Shown here: positions 33,458-43,304 of the stretch, one piece after another
Layout of the letters: the number at the start of each line of letters is the position of its first letter
Numbering within the stretch: the first letter of the stretch is position 1
DNA from: Acidipila sp. EB88
GTDB taxonomy: Bacteria > Acidobacteriota > Terriglobia > Terriglobales > Acidobacteriaceae
DNA length: 64,000 nt
Assembly (NCBI RefSeq): GCF_003858395.1
Contig: NZ_QWEV01000005.1
Span: 2,108,001 to 2,172,000 of the forward strand
Direction: 5' to 3'
The notes under the pieces: model-generated
Database searches by the model: none
What the model saw: only the letters and a program-made list of their open reading frames with translations
What the model was told of the DNA's origin: nothing
Translations under genes and position numbers: made by a program

Positions 33458-35434
33458 CTAACGTCGAGGATGAATGAGGAGGTAGTACTCGGCTGCGCTC
33501 CAACTGAAGTTGAACGAGTTCTGCCCTGCGCCCGTCACCGGGTTATATGTCTCGCGAAAGGGCTCGGCGCCACTCAGGCCAGGCGAGTTGCTGAGCAGCT
33601 TGTCGCGCATCCTGTGTACCGTTGCTGCTGCGCTGTAATTCTCCATGCCTTGTATGGCGAACACCGCCTGGTCGATCCAGACCGGGCCCCTCCAGTAACC
33701 GGCGCCGGGAGTGAACAATGGATCATCCTTGGCGAGTGTCGGGAATGGAAAGTGCGTGTCGAACTTGTCCGGGTCGCTCATGATTGCGATCGCACGCGTG
33801 GCTTGTTCCTGGCTTGCGACCTTTGTCCACAATGGAATCCAACCTTCTGGTCCATAGGCGCGGATGCGTGATTGATCTCCGAGGTGCACGTCAAAAAAGT
33901 AGCCTGCCGATGCATCGTAAAAAACCTGCTGAATGCGCTTCCGCAGGTCGGCAGCCTCTTTGCGCAATCGCTGCGCAAGTGTGTTCTTTCCAAGCAGGGC
34001 TGCCATGTCCGCGAGTTCGAGCTTCTCCTGGTAGAGATAACAGTTCAGGTCGACGGACTCCTGGTCGAGGGACCAGGCAGCATCTGTGTTCTTCAGCATC
34101 CTGGCATGGTCAAACCGCACGGCATTGTCCATGCCGCTCTCCCAGCGCGCGGCCTCCAGCGTGCCGTCCGTGGCGCCATACTCGGCCAGGCCATTGTGAT
34201 CGTGGTCGCGGCTGGTATACCACCACTGGTGATAGTGATAGAGCCTGTCGAACATTTCTGCGACAAACGCGCGATCGTGCGTTTGCGTGTAGATCGCACT
34301 TACAGCCCAGGCTGCAAGCGGAGGCTTGGAGTCCCTCAGGTTGTTCTCCGCGCGGCTGCGCGAGATCTTATCCGGGATCATGCCATCAGGCAGCTGGCAA
34401 TCAAACAAGGCGCGAACCTGGTCCTTGGCAAGCTCGGGCGCAAACCGCGCAAGTGCCGCTGCATGCTTCCACGAGTCCCACGCCCAGAACGCGTTGAAGT
34501 CCGGGTTGGAGTAGGAGGGGAAGAGGCCGGCATGCTGTAAGTCGCCCAGCGGCGCGCGCCAGTTTCCAAGCAGCGTGATCACCGCCTTGCGATTGATTCT
34601 TCGCACATCGTCGCGGTGGGTAAGTGCGGGCAAAAGCTGCGCACTCTTCTGCAGATAGTGCTGCCATCGTTCCCCGGCCAGCGCCCAAGCCTCTTCCGGG
34701 TCGCCGGTCCATGGTTGAAGCCTGGCGCCGCTTGTCCCTGGCAGGTAGGTTTGCTCCAGGTACAAGGTTGCGGGTGTATGCGCTTCCAGTCGGGTGGCAT
34801 CGGGCAGCGTAAAACTGTAGCTTCCGCCCTGGCTATGCGCAGGTTGCACCTCGATGCCCGGCACCTTCTCCGTGAGGCTATCTCCTGCTGCCAGCACGTT
34901 GCCTGGCTGCGTGCCACCAAGGCTCACGCGCACGAGCGTAGGATGGTCCGCTCGCAATGTTACGTGCACAAGCGTGGTTGAAGCAGAGGCATAAAACAGT
35001 GTCTCGGTCGCAGCGATTCCCGCTCCACAGGCGTTGCGCACGAGCGCGCCGGCGAGCGCAACGCCACCATCGTCGCAGGCCGCAAGGGGGATCGCCTTAC
35101 CCGTGGTTGCATCGTGCAGCGTCAGCACAGCAAAGCGTCCACCTGTCCAGAGACCGCCTCCAGTCGCTCCCAGAAAAGGGCCGATAAAGCCTGTGCTCGC
35201 ATCTGCAATCGATGGCAGTGCGTAGCCATGCCACGCGCCCTGGTCGAAGAACATCGCAGGCGACCGGTCGCTCGGGGACGCTGGCTCGTGGTGCAGGTCC
35301 AGCAGGTTGGGCATGTCCTGGATCGGCCACTCCGCGCGCACCGCTGAACCGTTGGACGCGAGCGCGCACTGGGGGGTGCAGGAGACAAGGATCGCAGCAG
35401 CGACCACAGTGAGTCGACGAGACCGGCTTTTCAT
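33458..35434 (-). CDS. Exported glycoside hydrolase, GH63/YgjK-like
   Basis: About 658 residues. Signal peptide (LTVVAAAILVSCTPQCALA), an N-terminal beta-sandwich, and an (alpha/alpha)6 barrel with WAWDSWKHA (a typical acid-bearing motif), RDHDHNGLAEYG, WESGMDNAVRFD and GYWRGPVWIDQAVF. This arrangement is that of GH63/MGH1-type glucosidases and trehalase-like enzymes that cleave alpha-linked glucose or mannosylglycerate. The substrate here is unknown. The ATG at 35434 fits the signal. It shares a 204-base divergent promoter region with the next gene. Confidence 0.88.
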   Translation of the reverse strand: MKSRSRRLTVVAAAILVSCTPQCALASNGSAVRAEWPIQDMPNLLDLHHEPASPSDRSPAMFFDQGAWHGYALPSIADASTGFIGPFLGATGGGLWTGGRFAVLTLHDATTGKAIPLAACDDGGVALAGALVRNACGAGIAATETLFYASASTTLVHVTLRADHPTLVRVSLGGTQPGNVLAAGDSLTEKVPGIEVQPAHSQGGSYSFTLPDATRLEAHTPATLYLEQTYLPGTSGARLQPWTGDPEEAWALAGERWQHYLQKSAQLLPALTHRDDVRRINRKAVITLLGNWRAPLGDLQHAGLFPSYSNPDFNAFWAWDSWKHAAALARFAPELAKDQVRALFDCQLPDGMIPDKISRSRAENNLRDSKPPLAAWAVSAIYTQTHDRAFVAEMFDRLYHYHQWWYTSRDHDHNGLAEYGATDGTLEAARWESGMDNAVRFDHARMLKNTDAAWSLDQESVDLNCYLYQEKLELADMAALLGKNTLAQRLRKEAADLRKRIQQVFYDASAGYFFDVHLGDQSRIRAYGPEGWIPLWTKVASQEQATRAIAIMSDPDKFDTHFPFPTLAKDDPLFTPGAGYWRGPVWIDQAVFAIQGMENYSAAATVHRMRDKLLSNSPGLSGAEPFRETYNPVTGAGQNSFNFSWSAAEYYLLIHPRR

Positions 35435-35638
35435 TTGCCTATCACCTTCGCATACGGGCGCGGGCACTGGGAAGAAGCTTCGCCTCCGGGGAACGCCGCG
35501 CCGTCGCGGTATGCATCAGTGGGTGCACCCTCGACCTTGGCACAGGCGTGTGCCATAGTTGCATGGGTCACGAAGGGAGCGATCCTTTCACCCGTGTTGT
35601 GCCGAAATGATCCTGGTGTCGAAGCAAGGTTGAGATTG
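35435..35638. promoter_or_regulatory. Shared divergent promoter region of two glycosidase-like genes
   Basis: 204 bases between two head-to-head exported glycosidase-like genes. No convincing operator pair is visible, but joint control is likely from the arrangement. Confidence 0.45.
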
Positions 35639-37621
35639 ATGACGCGTATGCATACACAGTTCGCGGCGCTGCTGCTGGTAATGGCGACCTGGTCGATTCC
35701 AGTACAGGGCTCGGACCTGCCGATGCCCCAGACACGCTTGCCTTCAGGCATTTTGCAATCGGTCGAAAATGCCACTGTTCGCTCGGCGGATCACGGCCTC
35801 GTGCTTGAGCGCATCGACCGCGGCGTACCCATGCAGCTTCACTTTGCAGACTGCCAGGGCATCGGCGTAGAGCGCGAAGCCGCGCAGTGGTGGATCGTTC
35901 CCACCGGTCTGGCAAAAGGCCCGGTACATGCCAACCATGACTTCTGGGTGCTGCCCGCAGACCCCATGTCGCAGAACAAGTCCTGGCATCTTGACGTGAA
36001 AGGTGCCGAGCTGACCGCGAGTGCACAAGGTGCCGGGCTGGTTGTCTCGCTCGATGCGCAAAGCCTCGCGCTCTCGACCGACGAAGCGCGGCCGCACAGC
36101 GACCCGTTTGGCAATCGCTTTGCTCTCAACATCCAGCAGGGCCCCGCGCTTGAAAACGCACTCGCTGCTTTTTACTGGGGCACCATGCTTCCCTCAGTGG
36201 TTGAGAAGACCATGGCCGCCCACTTTCCGTACAGCAGTGGCTATGTGCTGAGCACGCTGAACGTGCAATCGTACGCAGGCTCCTACCCAGCTGTGGATCA
36301 TGAGTTTCAAATCCGCGGCCGCGTCGCGATGGCGACCGAAGCTGATCTCGATATTGTGCAGCGCATGCTGGCACTGCAGTTCAAGCTGATGGACGACGAC
36401 CCCGAGAAGCTCTATCGCAGCCCAACGTCGGTGCAGCCGAATGGAACCCGGGAGTACCACATTCGGAGAGATAGCAAGGACGCGCATCAGAACGCGGCCA
36501 TGTTTCCTTTGACGGCAAACATCGAGGTTCTCGAAGAGAGCTGGCATTACTATGCGGCGCGTAAGGATGCAGCATGGCTGCGCAGCAACATCGCGCATCT
36601 TGAAAACGCAGCCGGCTGGGTGCTGCAGAATACGGATTCATACGGACGTGCCTGGTCGGATGTTTACTACGAAGACCAGGTCATAAAAGACGGCCGGGAA
36701 ACAGAAGCGCAGGCGTTTGCGGCACATGCCTTTCAGCTGCTCGCGGACATGGAAAGCCTGCTCGGGCGCAAGGATCAAGCCACTCTCTATGCAGCGACTT
36801 CCAGGAAGATGGCCGCCGCGCTGATCGCTCCTCTTCCCGATGGCTACTGGAACCCACGCACGCACAGATTTGTAGACTGGGTGGATCGTAACGGTCAGGC
36901 CCACGACCACACCCCGCTGCTTGCGAACACACTGCCACTCACCTTCGGGTATGCCACTGAGGCACAGACTGCCGCAGTGCAGCAGTTGATGGAGGCGAAT
37001 GCAGCGCAGTTTGAACAATTTCCGTCGTTTGTTGCCGCGGACATTGCAGCCTACGATAGCTCCGAGATGGGCACCGCTGGACCCTATGATCTAAGTGCGG
37101 CCGGTCGTTACTGGTACTGGGACGCGGCCTTTCGCGCCGTACAGGACCAGAATGCCTTGCTGGCTCGCCAACTCGAAACTGTTGCCGCGGAGGGTAGCCG
37201 GAATGGCTACTTCATGGGCGAGCGCTATGACATGGATCACGTGTATTACATCGACGGGAAAGACGCTCATGGTGCGGAGAAATACTACGAGTACCCCAAC
37301 GTGTACGCCGCAGTCTTGATCAACAAGTACCTGGGCCTGGAGATACCGGCAGATGCGGACCTGTCCGTGAGTCCCCACCTCGTAGAGTACGGCGAAGTAG
37401 AATTCGCTAACCCGGCCTACGCTGTTCGCTACAGCTACAACGCAGAGGGCTTCACCCTGAAGAACCTTGCCGCCAAGACCCGCCGGGTCGATGTGGACCT
37501 GTCGGCACTTGGCAGCGCGCATGGCGCCTGGAAGATCACCGCTCCCGTGCCACGGGTGGGCGTCCGCTTCCATATGGAACTCGCGCCCGGACAGCAGGCT
37601 TCCTGGGTCCCGGCGCCCTGA
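35639..37621 (+). CDS. Exported (alpha/alpha)6-barrel glycosidase-like protein
   Basis: 660 residues. The ATG at 35639 gives a short signal peptide (FAALLLVMATWSIPVQG), unlike the longer frame. The N-terminal third is beta-rich. The rest has helical hairpins: ESWHYYAARKDAAWLRSNIAHL, AWSDVYYEDQVIKDGRETEAQA, GRYWYWDAAFRAVQDQNALL and YEYPNVYAAVLINKYLGLE, typical of the six-hairpin glycosidase superfamily. A C-terminal beta domain (SPHLVEYGEVEFA) closes it, as in GH78- and GH94-like enzymes. I cannot name the GH family. The catalytic acid may be in a DVYYED-type loop. Divergent from the GH63-like gene, so both may act on the same glycan. Confidence 0.75.
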   Translation: MTRMHTQFAALLLVMATWSIPVQGSDLPMPQTRLPSGILQSVENATVRSADHGLVLERIDRGVPMQLHFADCQGIGVEREAAQWWIVPTGLAKGPVHANHDFWVLPADPMSQNKSWHLDVKGAELTASAQGAGLVVSLDAQSLALSTDEARPHSDPFGNRFALNIQQGPALENALAAFYWGTMLPSVVEKTMAAHFPYSSGYVLSTLNVQSYAGSYPAVDHEFQIRGRVAMATEADLDIVQRMLALQFKLMDDDPEKLYRSPTSVQPNGTREYHIRRDSKDAHQNAAMFPLTANIEVLEESWHYYAARKDAAWLRSNIAHLENAAGWVLQNTDSYGRAWSDVYYEDQVIKDGRETEAQAFAAHAFQLLADMESLLGRKDQATLYAATSRKMAAALIAPLPDGYWNPRTHRFVDWVDRNGQAHDHTPLLANTLPLTFGYATEAQTAAVQQLMEANAAQFEQFPSFVAADIAAYDSSEMGTAGPYDLSAAGRYWYWDAAFRAVQDQNALLARQLETVAAEGSRNGYFMGERYDMDHVYYIDGKDAHGAEKYYEYPNVYAAVLINKYLGLEIPADADLSVSPHLVEYGEVEFANPAYAVRYSYNAEGFTLKNLAAKTRRVDVDLSALGSAHGAWKITAPVPRVGVRFHMELAPGQQASWVPAP

Positions 37622-37815
37622 TTGCAGCAGTTGGTTCTGCGCAGAGTTCGCCAAGATGCGGCGCACGCAAATCGTGCGTCTGGTATGCCCGAAACGCGAG
37701 AGCTGTGCGTGTGACACCTGGACCGAGCAGAAAGGTGCCGGCCAATGATCAGCCACGGCGCACGCGACCAGCCGCCGCTGCATGAACCGGGCGATATTCT
37801 GAGATTTGATGTATA

Positions 37816-37892
37816 TGGTAGGCACGACTGGATTCGAACCAGCGACCTCTACCGTGTCAAGGTAGCGCTCTAACCAACTGAGCTACGCGCCT
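37816..37892 (-). tRNA. tRNA-Val (GAC)
   Basis: 77 bases with an encoded CCA. Acceptor AGGCGCG pairs with CGTGCCT (one G-T pair). Anticodon loop TTGACAC reads GAC. A TATACT -10 box is 30 bases upstream on the minus strand, without a good -35. Confidence 0.95.
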
Positions 37893-37997
37893 GCGTATGC
37901 GCGGCAGGGCTGCCGCTTGCATGAGTATACAGCACCATGCCGGTCGCGGGGTGGCTTGTTCGCGGGCTCGGCCTCACGCGCGAAAAGAGCCCCGGTT

Positions 37998-38795
37998 CTA
38001 GTCGTAGCGCTCGAAGATGATCTGCTTGCGATGCCAGCCCAGAGCCTTGAGCCGTTCACGGCTTGCGGACACCATCTGGTTCAGGCCACATACGTAGGCA
38101 TGCATTTCAAACGCAGCAGCGGCTGGGTCTGGCGGAGCAGCCGGCGCATCAGGAGATGTCGGCGGCGCCGCGTGCCCGGCCGCGAACGTTGCCAGCAGCC
38201 GGGCGGCATGCTCCTGGACATAGCCCTGCGCGCCGGTCCAACTCGCCTCCGCGCGGCTCAGCGTGGCGACGTAGTGGAAGTTCGGGTAACGCGCCGCAAG
38301 ATCCTCGAAGTAGTCCTGGTAGTACACATCGCCGGCGTAGCGCGTGCCGTATACGAGGAAGAAGTCCTTGCCGCCCGAGCGATCCTCGCTGGTCGCCGGA
38401 AACAGGGCCTGCGCAAAGCCGCGCATGGGCGCGATCCCGGTGCCGGTCGCGATGCACAGGCTATGGGTGAGCGGCTCCCGCAGCACAAAGGTTCCATGCG
38501 GTCCATGGCATGCCAGCGTGTCGCCTTCCGCCAGATCGCATAGCAGGTTCGAGAAAAAGCCATTTTCGACCCGGTTGACGCACAAAGCGAAGCGGTTCGC
38601 ATCGGGCGCGGACGCGATGGAATAGGCGCGCGTCTGTTCCTTGCCCTGCGCGTCCGGCGCCACGAACGAAAGAAACTGGCCTGCTTCAAAGTCGAACCTG
38701 GCAAGCGCATCGATGCAGAACTCCAGGTGGTAGCACTGGGCGGACGCGGAGAGCAGAAGCTTGCGGTCGAGGCGTGCAGTGTAGAGCGGTCGCAA
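37998..38795 (-). CDS. Ferredoxin/flavodoxin-NADP+ reductase-like flavoprotein
   Basis: 265 residues. RAYSIASAP binds FAD. CIATGTGIAPMRGFAQ is the NAD(P)-binding turn and HAYVCGLNQMV the C-terminal Cys-Gly motif. An Ala/Pro-rich insertion around residues 205-232 is unusual. It probably transfers electrons between NADPH and a ferredoxin or oxygenase. The start is a TTG at 38795 with GGAAGGA just before it and no in-frame ATG nearby. Divergent from the reductase at 39017. Confidence 0.88.
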   Translation of the reverse strand: MRPLYTARLDRKLLLSASAQCYHLEFCIDALARFDFEAGQFLSFVAPDAQGKEQTRAYSIASAPDANRFALCVNRVENGFFSNLLCDLAEGDTLACHGPHGTFVLREPLTHSLCIATGTGIAPMRGFAQALFPATSEDRSGGKDFFLVYGTRYAGDVYYQDYFEDLAARYPNFHYVATLSRAEASWTGAQGYVQEHAARLLATFAAGHAAPPTSPDAPAAPPDPAAAAFEMHAYVCGLNQMVSASRERLKALGWHRKQIIFERYD

Positions 38796-39016
38796 GCAGT
38801 TCCTTCCGATGCGTTGAGTTCAGCCAAGCAGTGGCGACGCGGGCGAGTGAAGAGGCCTTGCCCAGTTTATCCCGCAGGGCTGGCAGCGGCCAGCTCGCGG
38901 AACCTTGCCGCGAGAGGCCCGGCGATTCGCCCGGACTGCGAGTCGCCGGGCGCCCGGACTCATCCAATCCACAGAAGGTTCGCGACGGGGCATGGCCACG
39001 CGCGGGAGGAGCAGTT

Positions 39017-40114
39017 TTGACAGAGCAGACGCAGGGTAAGACGGCATTGGTAGTCGGCAGCACGGGCATTACAGGAGGCAACCTGGCCGCGCATCTCAGC
39101 GCAACGGGCTGGGAAGTACTCGGGCTGGCGAGGCGGCCTGGAAAGCTGCCGGGGATCACGCCGGTGGCCGCCGATCTCACGAACCGCGCCTCTGTCGTGA
39201 CAGCGTTGCGGAATCTGGCGCCCACGCATGTGTTCTATGGCACCTGGCTCCGAAACGACACCGAGGCGGAGAATGTCCGGGTCAATGGCGGCATGATGCA
39301 GACGCTGTTCGATGCACTGGCGGAGACGGGAGCACCGATACAGCACGCAGCACTCGTGACCGGCACCAAGCAGTATTTGGGGCCGTTTGAAGCCTATGGG
39401 CAGACAGCCGCGGAGACGCCCTTTCGCGAAGATAACCCGCGTCTGCCGGGGCTGAACTTCTACTACACGCAGGAGGACATCCTGTTCGCCGCTGCTGCGC
39501 GGAGTGGGTTCACCTGGAGCGTGCACAGGCCGCATTCAATCGTCGGTTTTGCGGTCGGCAACGCCATGAACATGGGCGTAACTCTCGCGGTGTATGCAAC
39601 ACTTTGCCGCGAGTATGGTGAACCGTTTGTGTTCCCGGGCTCGCACTTCCAGTGGAATGCCATCACCGACGTGACGGACGCGCGCCTGCTGGCTCGCCAC
39701 CTTGCGTGGGCGGCAACCACCCCGGCGGCTGCGAATACCGCTTTCAATATCGTGAATGGGGATGTGTTCCGCTGGCGCTGGCTGTGGTCGCAGCTTGCCG
39801 CGTACTTCGGGGTGGAACCGCAGGGGCCGCCGGTTGCTGACGGAACCAACGATGGCCGCGATCTGCTCACGCCCAAGCTGGCGGTCGCGGGAGAGCGCTG
39901 GTCAGCAATCGCCGCGAAGTACGGGCTTGCCGAGCCGAATATGGATGCGCTTGCCTCCGCATGGCATACAGATGGCGACCTGGGACGCGAGCTCGAGTGC
40001 CTGAATGACATGCACAACAGCAGGGTTCGTGGCTTCACTGAGTACCAGCCGACGCTGGCCTCGTTTACCGAGCTGTTTGATGAACTGCGGGCGAGAAAGC
40101 TGATTCCCGCCTGA
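39017..40114 (+). CDS. SDR-family reductase of the PRISE (iridoid synthase/5-beta-reductase) type
   Basis: 365 residues. ALVVGSTGITGGNLAAHL is the NADP-binding turn, HAALVTGTKQYLGPFEAYG carries the Lys typical of PRISE enzymes, and NFYYTQEDILF the catalytic Tyr. The later SIVGFAVGNAMNM and HFQWNAITDVTDARLLA fit the family too. These enzymes reduce activated C=C bonds using NADPH. The plant and fungal members act on enones, and the bacterial substrate is unknown. The TTG at 39017 is chosen for GGGAGGAG just upstream, and the 81 residues before it in frame look non-coding. Confidence 0.88.
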   Translation: MTEQTQGKTALVVGSTGITGGNLAAHLSATGWEVLGLARRPGKLPGITPVAADLTNRASVVTALRNLAPTHVFYGTWLRNDTEAENVRVNGGMMQTLFDALAETGAPIQHAALVTGTKQYLGPFEAYGQTAAETPFREDNPRLPGLNFYYTQEDILFAAAARSGFTWSVHRPHSIVGFAVGNAMNMGVTLAVYATLCREYGEPFVFPGSHFQWNAITDVTDARLLARHLAWAATTPAAANTAFNIVNGDVFRWRWLWSQLAAYFGVEPQGPPVADGTNDGRDLLTPKLAVAGERWSAIAAKYGLAEPNMDALASAWHTDGDLGRELECLNDMHNSRVRGFTEYQPTLASFTELFDELRARKLIPA

Positions 40115-40285
40115 CGTGGTGGCAACAGTTGTTCGCAGCGGGCGGAACTCCACTGGTTGGTGCGGGTTCCGGCCCGGCCTAGACTGCGGAGATGAACGCG
40201 TGTCTCTGCGTACCTCGCAAGGTGTCGGGAGCAACCCTGCATTGCTGGAAAAGGCTGAGACCCTGGCCGCTGTTGCGCTGGCGAC

Positions 40286-40762
40286 TTAGCGCAGGCGGGA
40301 CAGGGTAGCGGGGTCAGCCTCCCCCTGGAAGTACTTCCGCAAGGCCTCGTCAAAGGGGCTGGATGGTTCTTCTGCGGCTTCCGGCGGGCTGCCCGGACCC
40401 TCACCGTTACAGGCCGCAAACAGCGTCATCGACGAGCGGAACTTGATGTCGTCCGGCGTGCCGAAAATCTGGTTCGCGCTTCTGCCAGTAACGGCGTTCA
40501 CCGCTTCGGTGCATGCGTGCAGGCGTGGCCCCAGCAGCGGATGCTCAAGATAGGCCCGAGCCTCCGCGCGCGAGTGAATGGCATACCGAGCCGCCATCGA
40601 GCTCGACCCCAGGCCCGCAACCTGCGGGAAGATAAACCACATCCAGTGGCTGCGTTTCTGGCCGGCCTGCAGCTCGGCCAGCGCTTGCTCGTAGATGCCC
40701 GCCTGCGCACTCACAAAGCGCTCCAGGAGGAATACGTCTTCGATCGCTGCTTGCTTGATCAT
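40286..40762 (-). CDS. DUF1810 family protein
   Basis: 158 residues. KRSHWMWFIFPQVAGLGSSSMAARYAI and YLEHPLLGPRLHACTEAV are the core of DUF1810, and a DDIKFRSSMTLFAA element follows. The family is small, cytoplasmic and of unknown biochemistry. An inserted acidic Pro/Glu stretch sits near residue 125. Convergent with the PRISE reductase. Confidence 0.88.
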   Translation of the reverse strand: MIKQAAIEDVFLLERFVSAQAGIYEQALAELQAGQKRSHWMWFIFPQVAGLGSSSMAARYAIHSRAEARAYLEHPLLGPRLHACTEAVNAVTGRSANQIFGTPDDIKFRSSMTLFAACNGEGPGSPPEAAEEPSSPFDEALRKYFQGEADPATLSRLR

Positions 40763-40870
40763 GCTTCGACTCCGTCGGTGACCTGCATCTGGGTTAGGAT
40801 GCGTGGCGATGCGGATGCCGGTGGTTCTCGATGTGGCCGTAATCAGTAAGGAACGCGCCTATAATCAGGT

Positions 40871-43216
40871 ATGGCGCCTGCGCAAATGTTTTCAGCGCAA
40901 CCTGATTCCACTCCGCGCACGCCAGCCGCGCCGGGGAAAAAGACTGCGCCCGCTGCGTACTCCGCGGAAGCGCTGGCACAGTACGACCGCGACACCGCCT
41001 CCATCACGGGTCCGCGCTACGAACTGCTGATCGAAACAGTGCATCGCAACCGTCCATCGGACGATACCGAGATCATTCGAAAAGCCTGGGAGTTCTGCCT
41101 GCGCCATCATCGCGGGCAGCTGCGTGCCTCGGGCGAGCCGTATGTGCTGCACCCGCTCGAGACAGCGCTGGTGCTGGCCGAGATGAAGCTTGACTCGACC
41201 GCCATTGCCGCCGGGCTGCTGCACGACGCGGTGGAGGATACGCCGGTCACCACGCCCGAGATCACGGCGTTGTTCGGCGAGCAGGTCTCGCACATTGTGG
41301 AAGGCGTCACCAAGCTCGACAAGATCCAGTTTGCCAATCGCGAAGACCGGCAGGCGGAGAGCGTCCGCAAGATGCTGCTCGCGATGGTCACCGATGTGCG
41401 CGTGGTGCTGATCAAGCTGGCCGACCGTTTGCACAACATGCGCACGCTGGAGCATCTGCGTCCCGATCGTCAGGCTTCGATCGCGCGCGAGACGCTCGAC
41501 ATCTATGCGCCGTTGGCGCATCGCCTCGGCATGGGCAAGGTGCGCGGCGAGCTTGAAGACCTTGCGTTCCGCTATGTGGACACCCACGGCTTTGAAGAGC
41601 TGCAGACCGCGATTGACGCCCGCCGTACCGAGGGCGAGCAGTTCTTGGCCGGCGTGGAAGCGCTGCTGTCGGAGAAGATCGCCGAAAACGGTTTGAAGGG
41701 CCGGGTCGAGTGGCGCATCAAGCGGCTGTACTCGATCCACCAGAAGCTGCAGGAGACAGGCACGGGCGTCGACCAGGTGCATGACCTGCTTGCACTGCGC
41801 GTGATTGTTGGCTCGGTGGGCGATTGCTACGCCGTGCTGGGGCTGATCCACTCGTTGTTCCGCCCAGTGCCGAACCGTATCAAGGACTTCATCGCGATGC
41901 CGCGGCCGAATCTTTACCAGTCGCTGCACACCACGGTGATGGGCGAGGCGGGCCACCAGTTCGAAGTGCAGATCCGCACCGAGGAGATGCACCGCATCGC
42001 CGAAGAAGGCATCGCGGCGCACTGGAAGTACAAGGCCGGCGGCTCGCCGGTGTCGGCACGCGACGAGCAGCGCCTGGCCTGGGTGCGCCAGCTCGTAGAG
42101 TGGCAGCGCGAGATGACGGACCCGAACGAGTTCATCTCGACGCTCAAAATCGACCTGTACCCGGAAGAGGTGTACACCTTCACCCCCAAGGGCAAGGTCG
42201 TAGTGTTGCCCAAGGACGCCAGCCCGCTCGACTTTGCCTACGCGGTGCACACCGAGGTCGGCCACACCTGCGTCTCGGCCAAGGTCAACGGACGTATCGT
42301 GCCGCTGCGCGCCAAGCTCAACAACGGCGACATCGTGGAAGTGGTCACGCAGAACGGCCACACGCCGTCGCGCGACTGGCTGACGTTTGTTAAAAGCTCG
42401 CGGGCCCGCAACAAGATCAAGCACTGGATCAACGAGCACCAGCGCGAGCGTGCCATCGAGATTGGTCGTAAGCTGCTGGAGCGCGAGGCCCGCAAGTACA
42501 AGATCGCGCTCTCGAAGTTTGAAGAATCGGACTATGCCAGGCTCGCCGCGGACTACTCGGTAGCGACCCCGAACGACATGATGGCCGCAATCGGCTTCGG
42601 CAAGTATTCGGCACGGCAGGTGCTGAACCGGCTGGCCCCCGGCATTTTGCAGCAGCCGGGCTCGGGCGAAGACCAGGCATTGCCCACCAGCGCCGAGGAT
42701 GCCAAGCGACTGCAACTGCATGCCAATGCCGCGTCGGACACTCTGGAAGTGGAAGGCTCGAACGAACTGCTGGTGTACCGCGCGCGATGTTGCAACCCGA
42801 TTCGCGGTGAAGAGATCATTGGCTATGTAACCAGGGGCAAAGGCGTCGCGGTGCACGGGCGCACCTGCCCCAACGTGCAGAACCTGCTGTACGAGTCGGA
42901 CCGGAGGATTGCGGTGGAGTGGGCGCGCGAGAGTGGCGGCGAAGTGCCGAACCGGCGTGCGACGTACCCGGTCCGCCTGACGCTGCTCTGTGATGATCGC
43001 CCGGGCCTGCTCCGCGAGATTACGGCGATCGTGAGCGAGGGCAATACCAATATCCGGTCCATGGATACGCGCGGCGACACGCGCGCGGGTGGAGCAGCCG
43101 GCGCGGTGATCGACCTTACGCTCGACGCACATGACCTGCGCCACCTGGAGCGGCTCCAGCAGGGATTGCGCAGCATCCCCGGCGTGCGCGACGTGCAGCG
43201 CTCTTCAAAGCTTTAA
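40871..43216 (+). CDS. relA: Bifunctional (p)ppGpp synthetase/hydrolase, RelA/SpoT family
   Basis: 781 residues. The HD hydrolase motif is in GLLHDAVEDTPVT and LADRLHNMRTLEH. The synthetase part has RIKRLYSIHQKLQ and RIKDFIAMPRPNLYQSLHTTV. A TGS domain follows (YTFTPKGKVVVLPKDASPLDFA), then a C-terminal ACT domain (DRPGLLREITAIVSEGNTNI). Both enzymatic parts look intact, so it should make and break the alarmone on starvation. A TATAAT box lies at 40860-40865, only five bases before the ATG, see findings. A second ATG at 40886 is an alternative start. Confidence 0.97.
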   Translation: MAPAQMFSAQPDSTPRTPAAPGKKTAPAAYSAEALAQYDRDTASITGPRYELLIETVHRNRPSDDTEIIRKAWEFCLRHHRGQLRASGEPYVLHPLETALVLAEMKLDSTAIAAGLLHDAVEDTPVTTPEITALFGEQVSHIVEGVTKLDKIQFANREDRQAESVRKMLLAMVTDVRVVLIKLADRLHNMRTLEHLRPDRQASIARETLDIYAPLAHRLGMGKVRGELEDLAFRYVDTHGFEELQTAIDARRTEGEQFLAGVEALLSEKIAENGLKGRVEWRIKRLYSIHQKLQETGTGVDQVHDLLALRVIVGSVGDCYAVLGLIHSLFRPVPNRIKDFIAMPRPNLYQSLHTTVMGEAGHQFEVQIRTEEMHRIAEEGIAAHWKYKAGGSPVSARDEQRLAWVRQLVEWQREMTDPNEFISTLKIDLYPEEVYTFTPKGKVVVLPKDASPLDFAYAVHTEVGHTCVSAKVNGRIVPLRAKLNNGDIVEVVTQNGHTPSRDWLTFVKSSRARNKIKHWINEHQRERAIEIGRKLLEREARKYKIALSKFEESDYARLAADYSVATPNDMMAAIGFGKYSARQVLNRLAPGILQQPGSGEDQALPTSAEDAKRLQLHANAASDTLEVEGSNELLVYRARCCNPIRGEEIIGYVTRGKGVAVHGRTCPNVQNLLYESDRRIAVEWARESGGEVPNRRATYPVRLTLLCDDRPGLLREITAIVSEGNTNIRSMDTRGDTRAGGAAGAVIDLTLDAHDLRHLERLQQGLRSIPGVRDVQRSSKL

Positions 43217-43267
43217 AGCCGAAATCTCAGCGCGAGACTTGTTTCATCTCAGCGCAGGACAGCGAGA

Positions 43268-43295
43268 GGGCCGCGAGGGTTTGACCCTGCGGCCC
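43268..43295. terminator. Hairpin between relA and the DUF2147 gene
   Basis: GGGCCGCGAGGGT pairs with ACCCTGCGGCCC with one bulged G. Loop TTG. Between two convergent genes. Confidence 0.6.
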
Positions 43296-43304
43296 GAGCT
43301 CACC

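Noticed and set aside
40200..40280. GGCTGAGACCCTGG sequence resembling a TPP riboswitch
   Set aside because: The second conserved half (CTGATCTGG...AATGCCAGCG) is missing and no thiamine gene follows.
40892..43144. 750-residue frame opposite relA
   Set aside because: Long antisense frame caused by high GC and codon bias; no ribosome site, domain or plausible composition.
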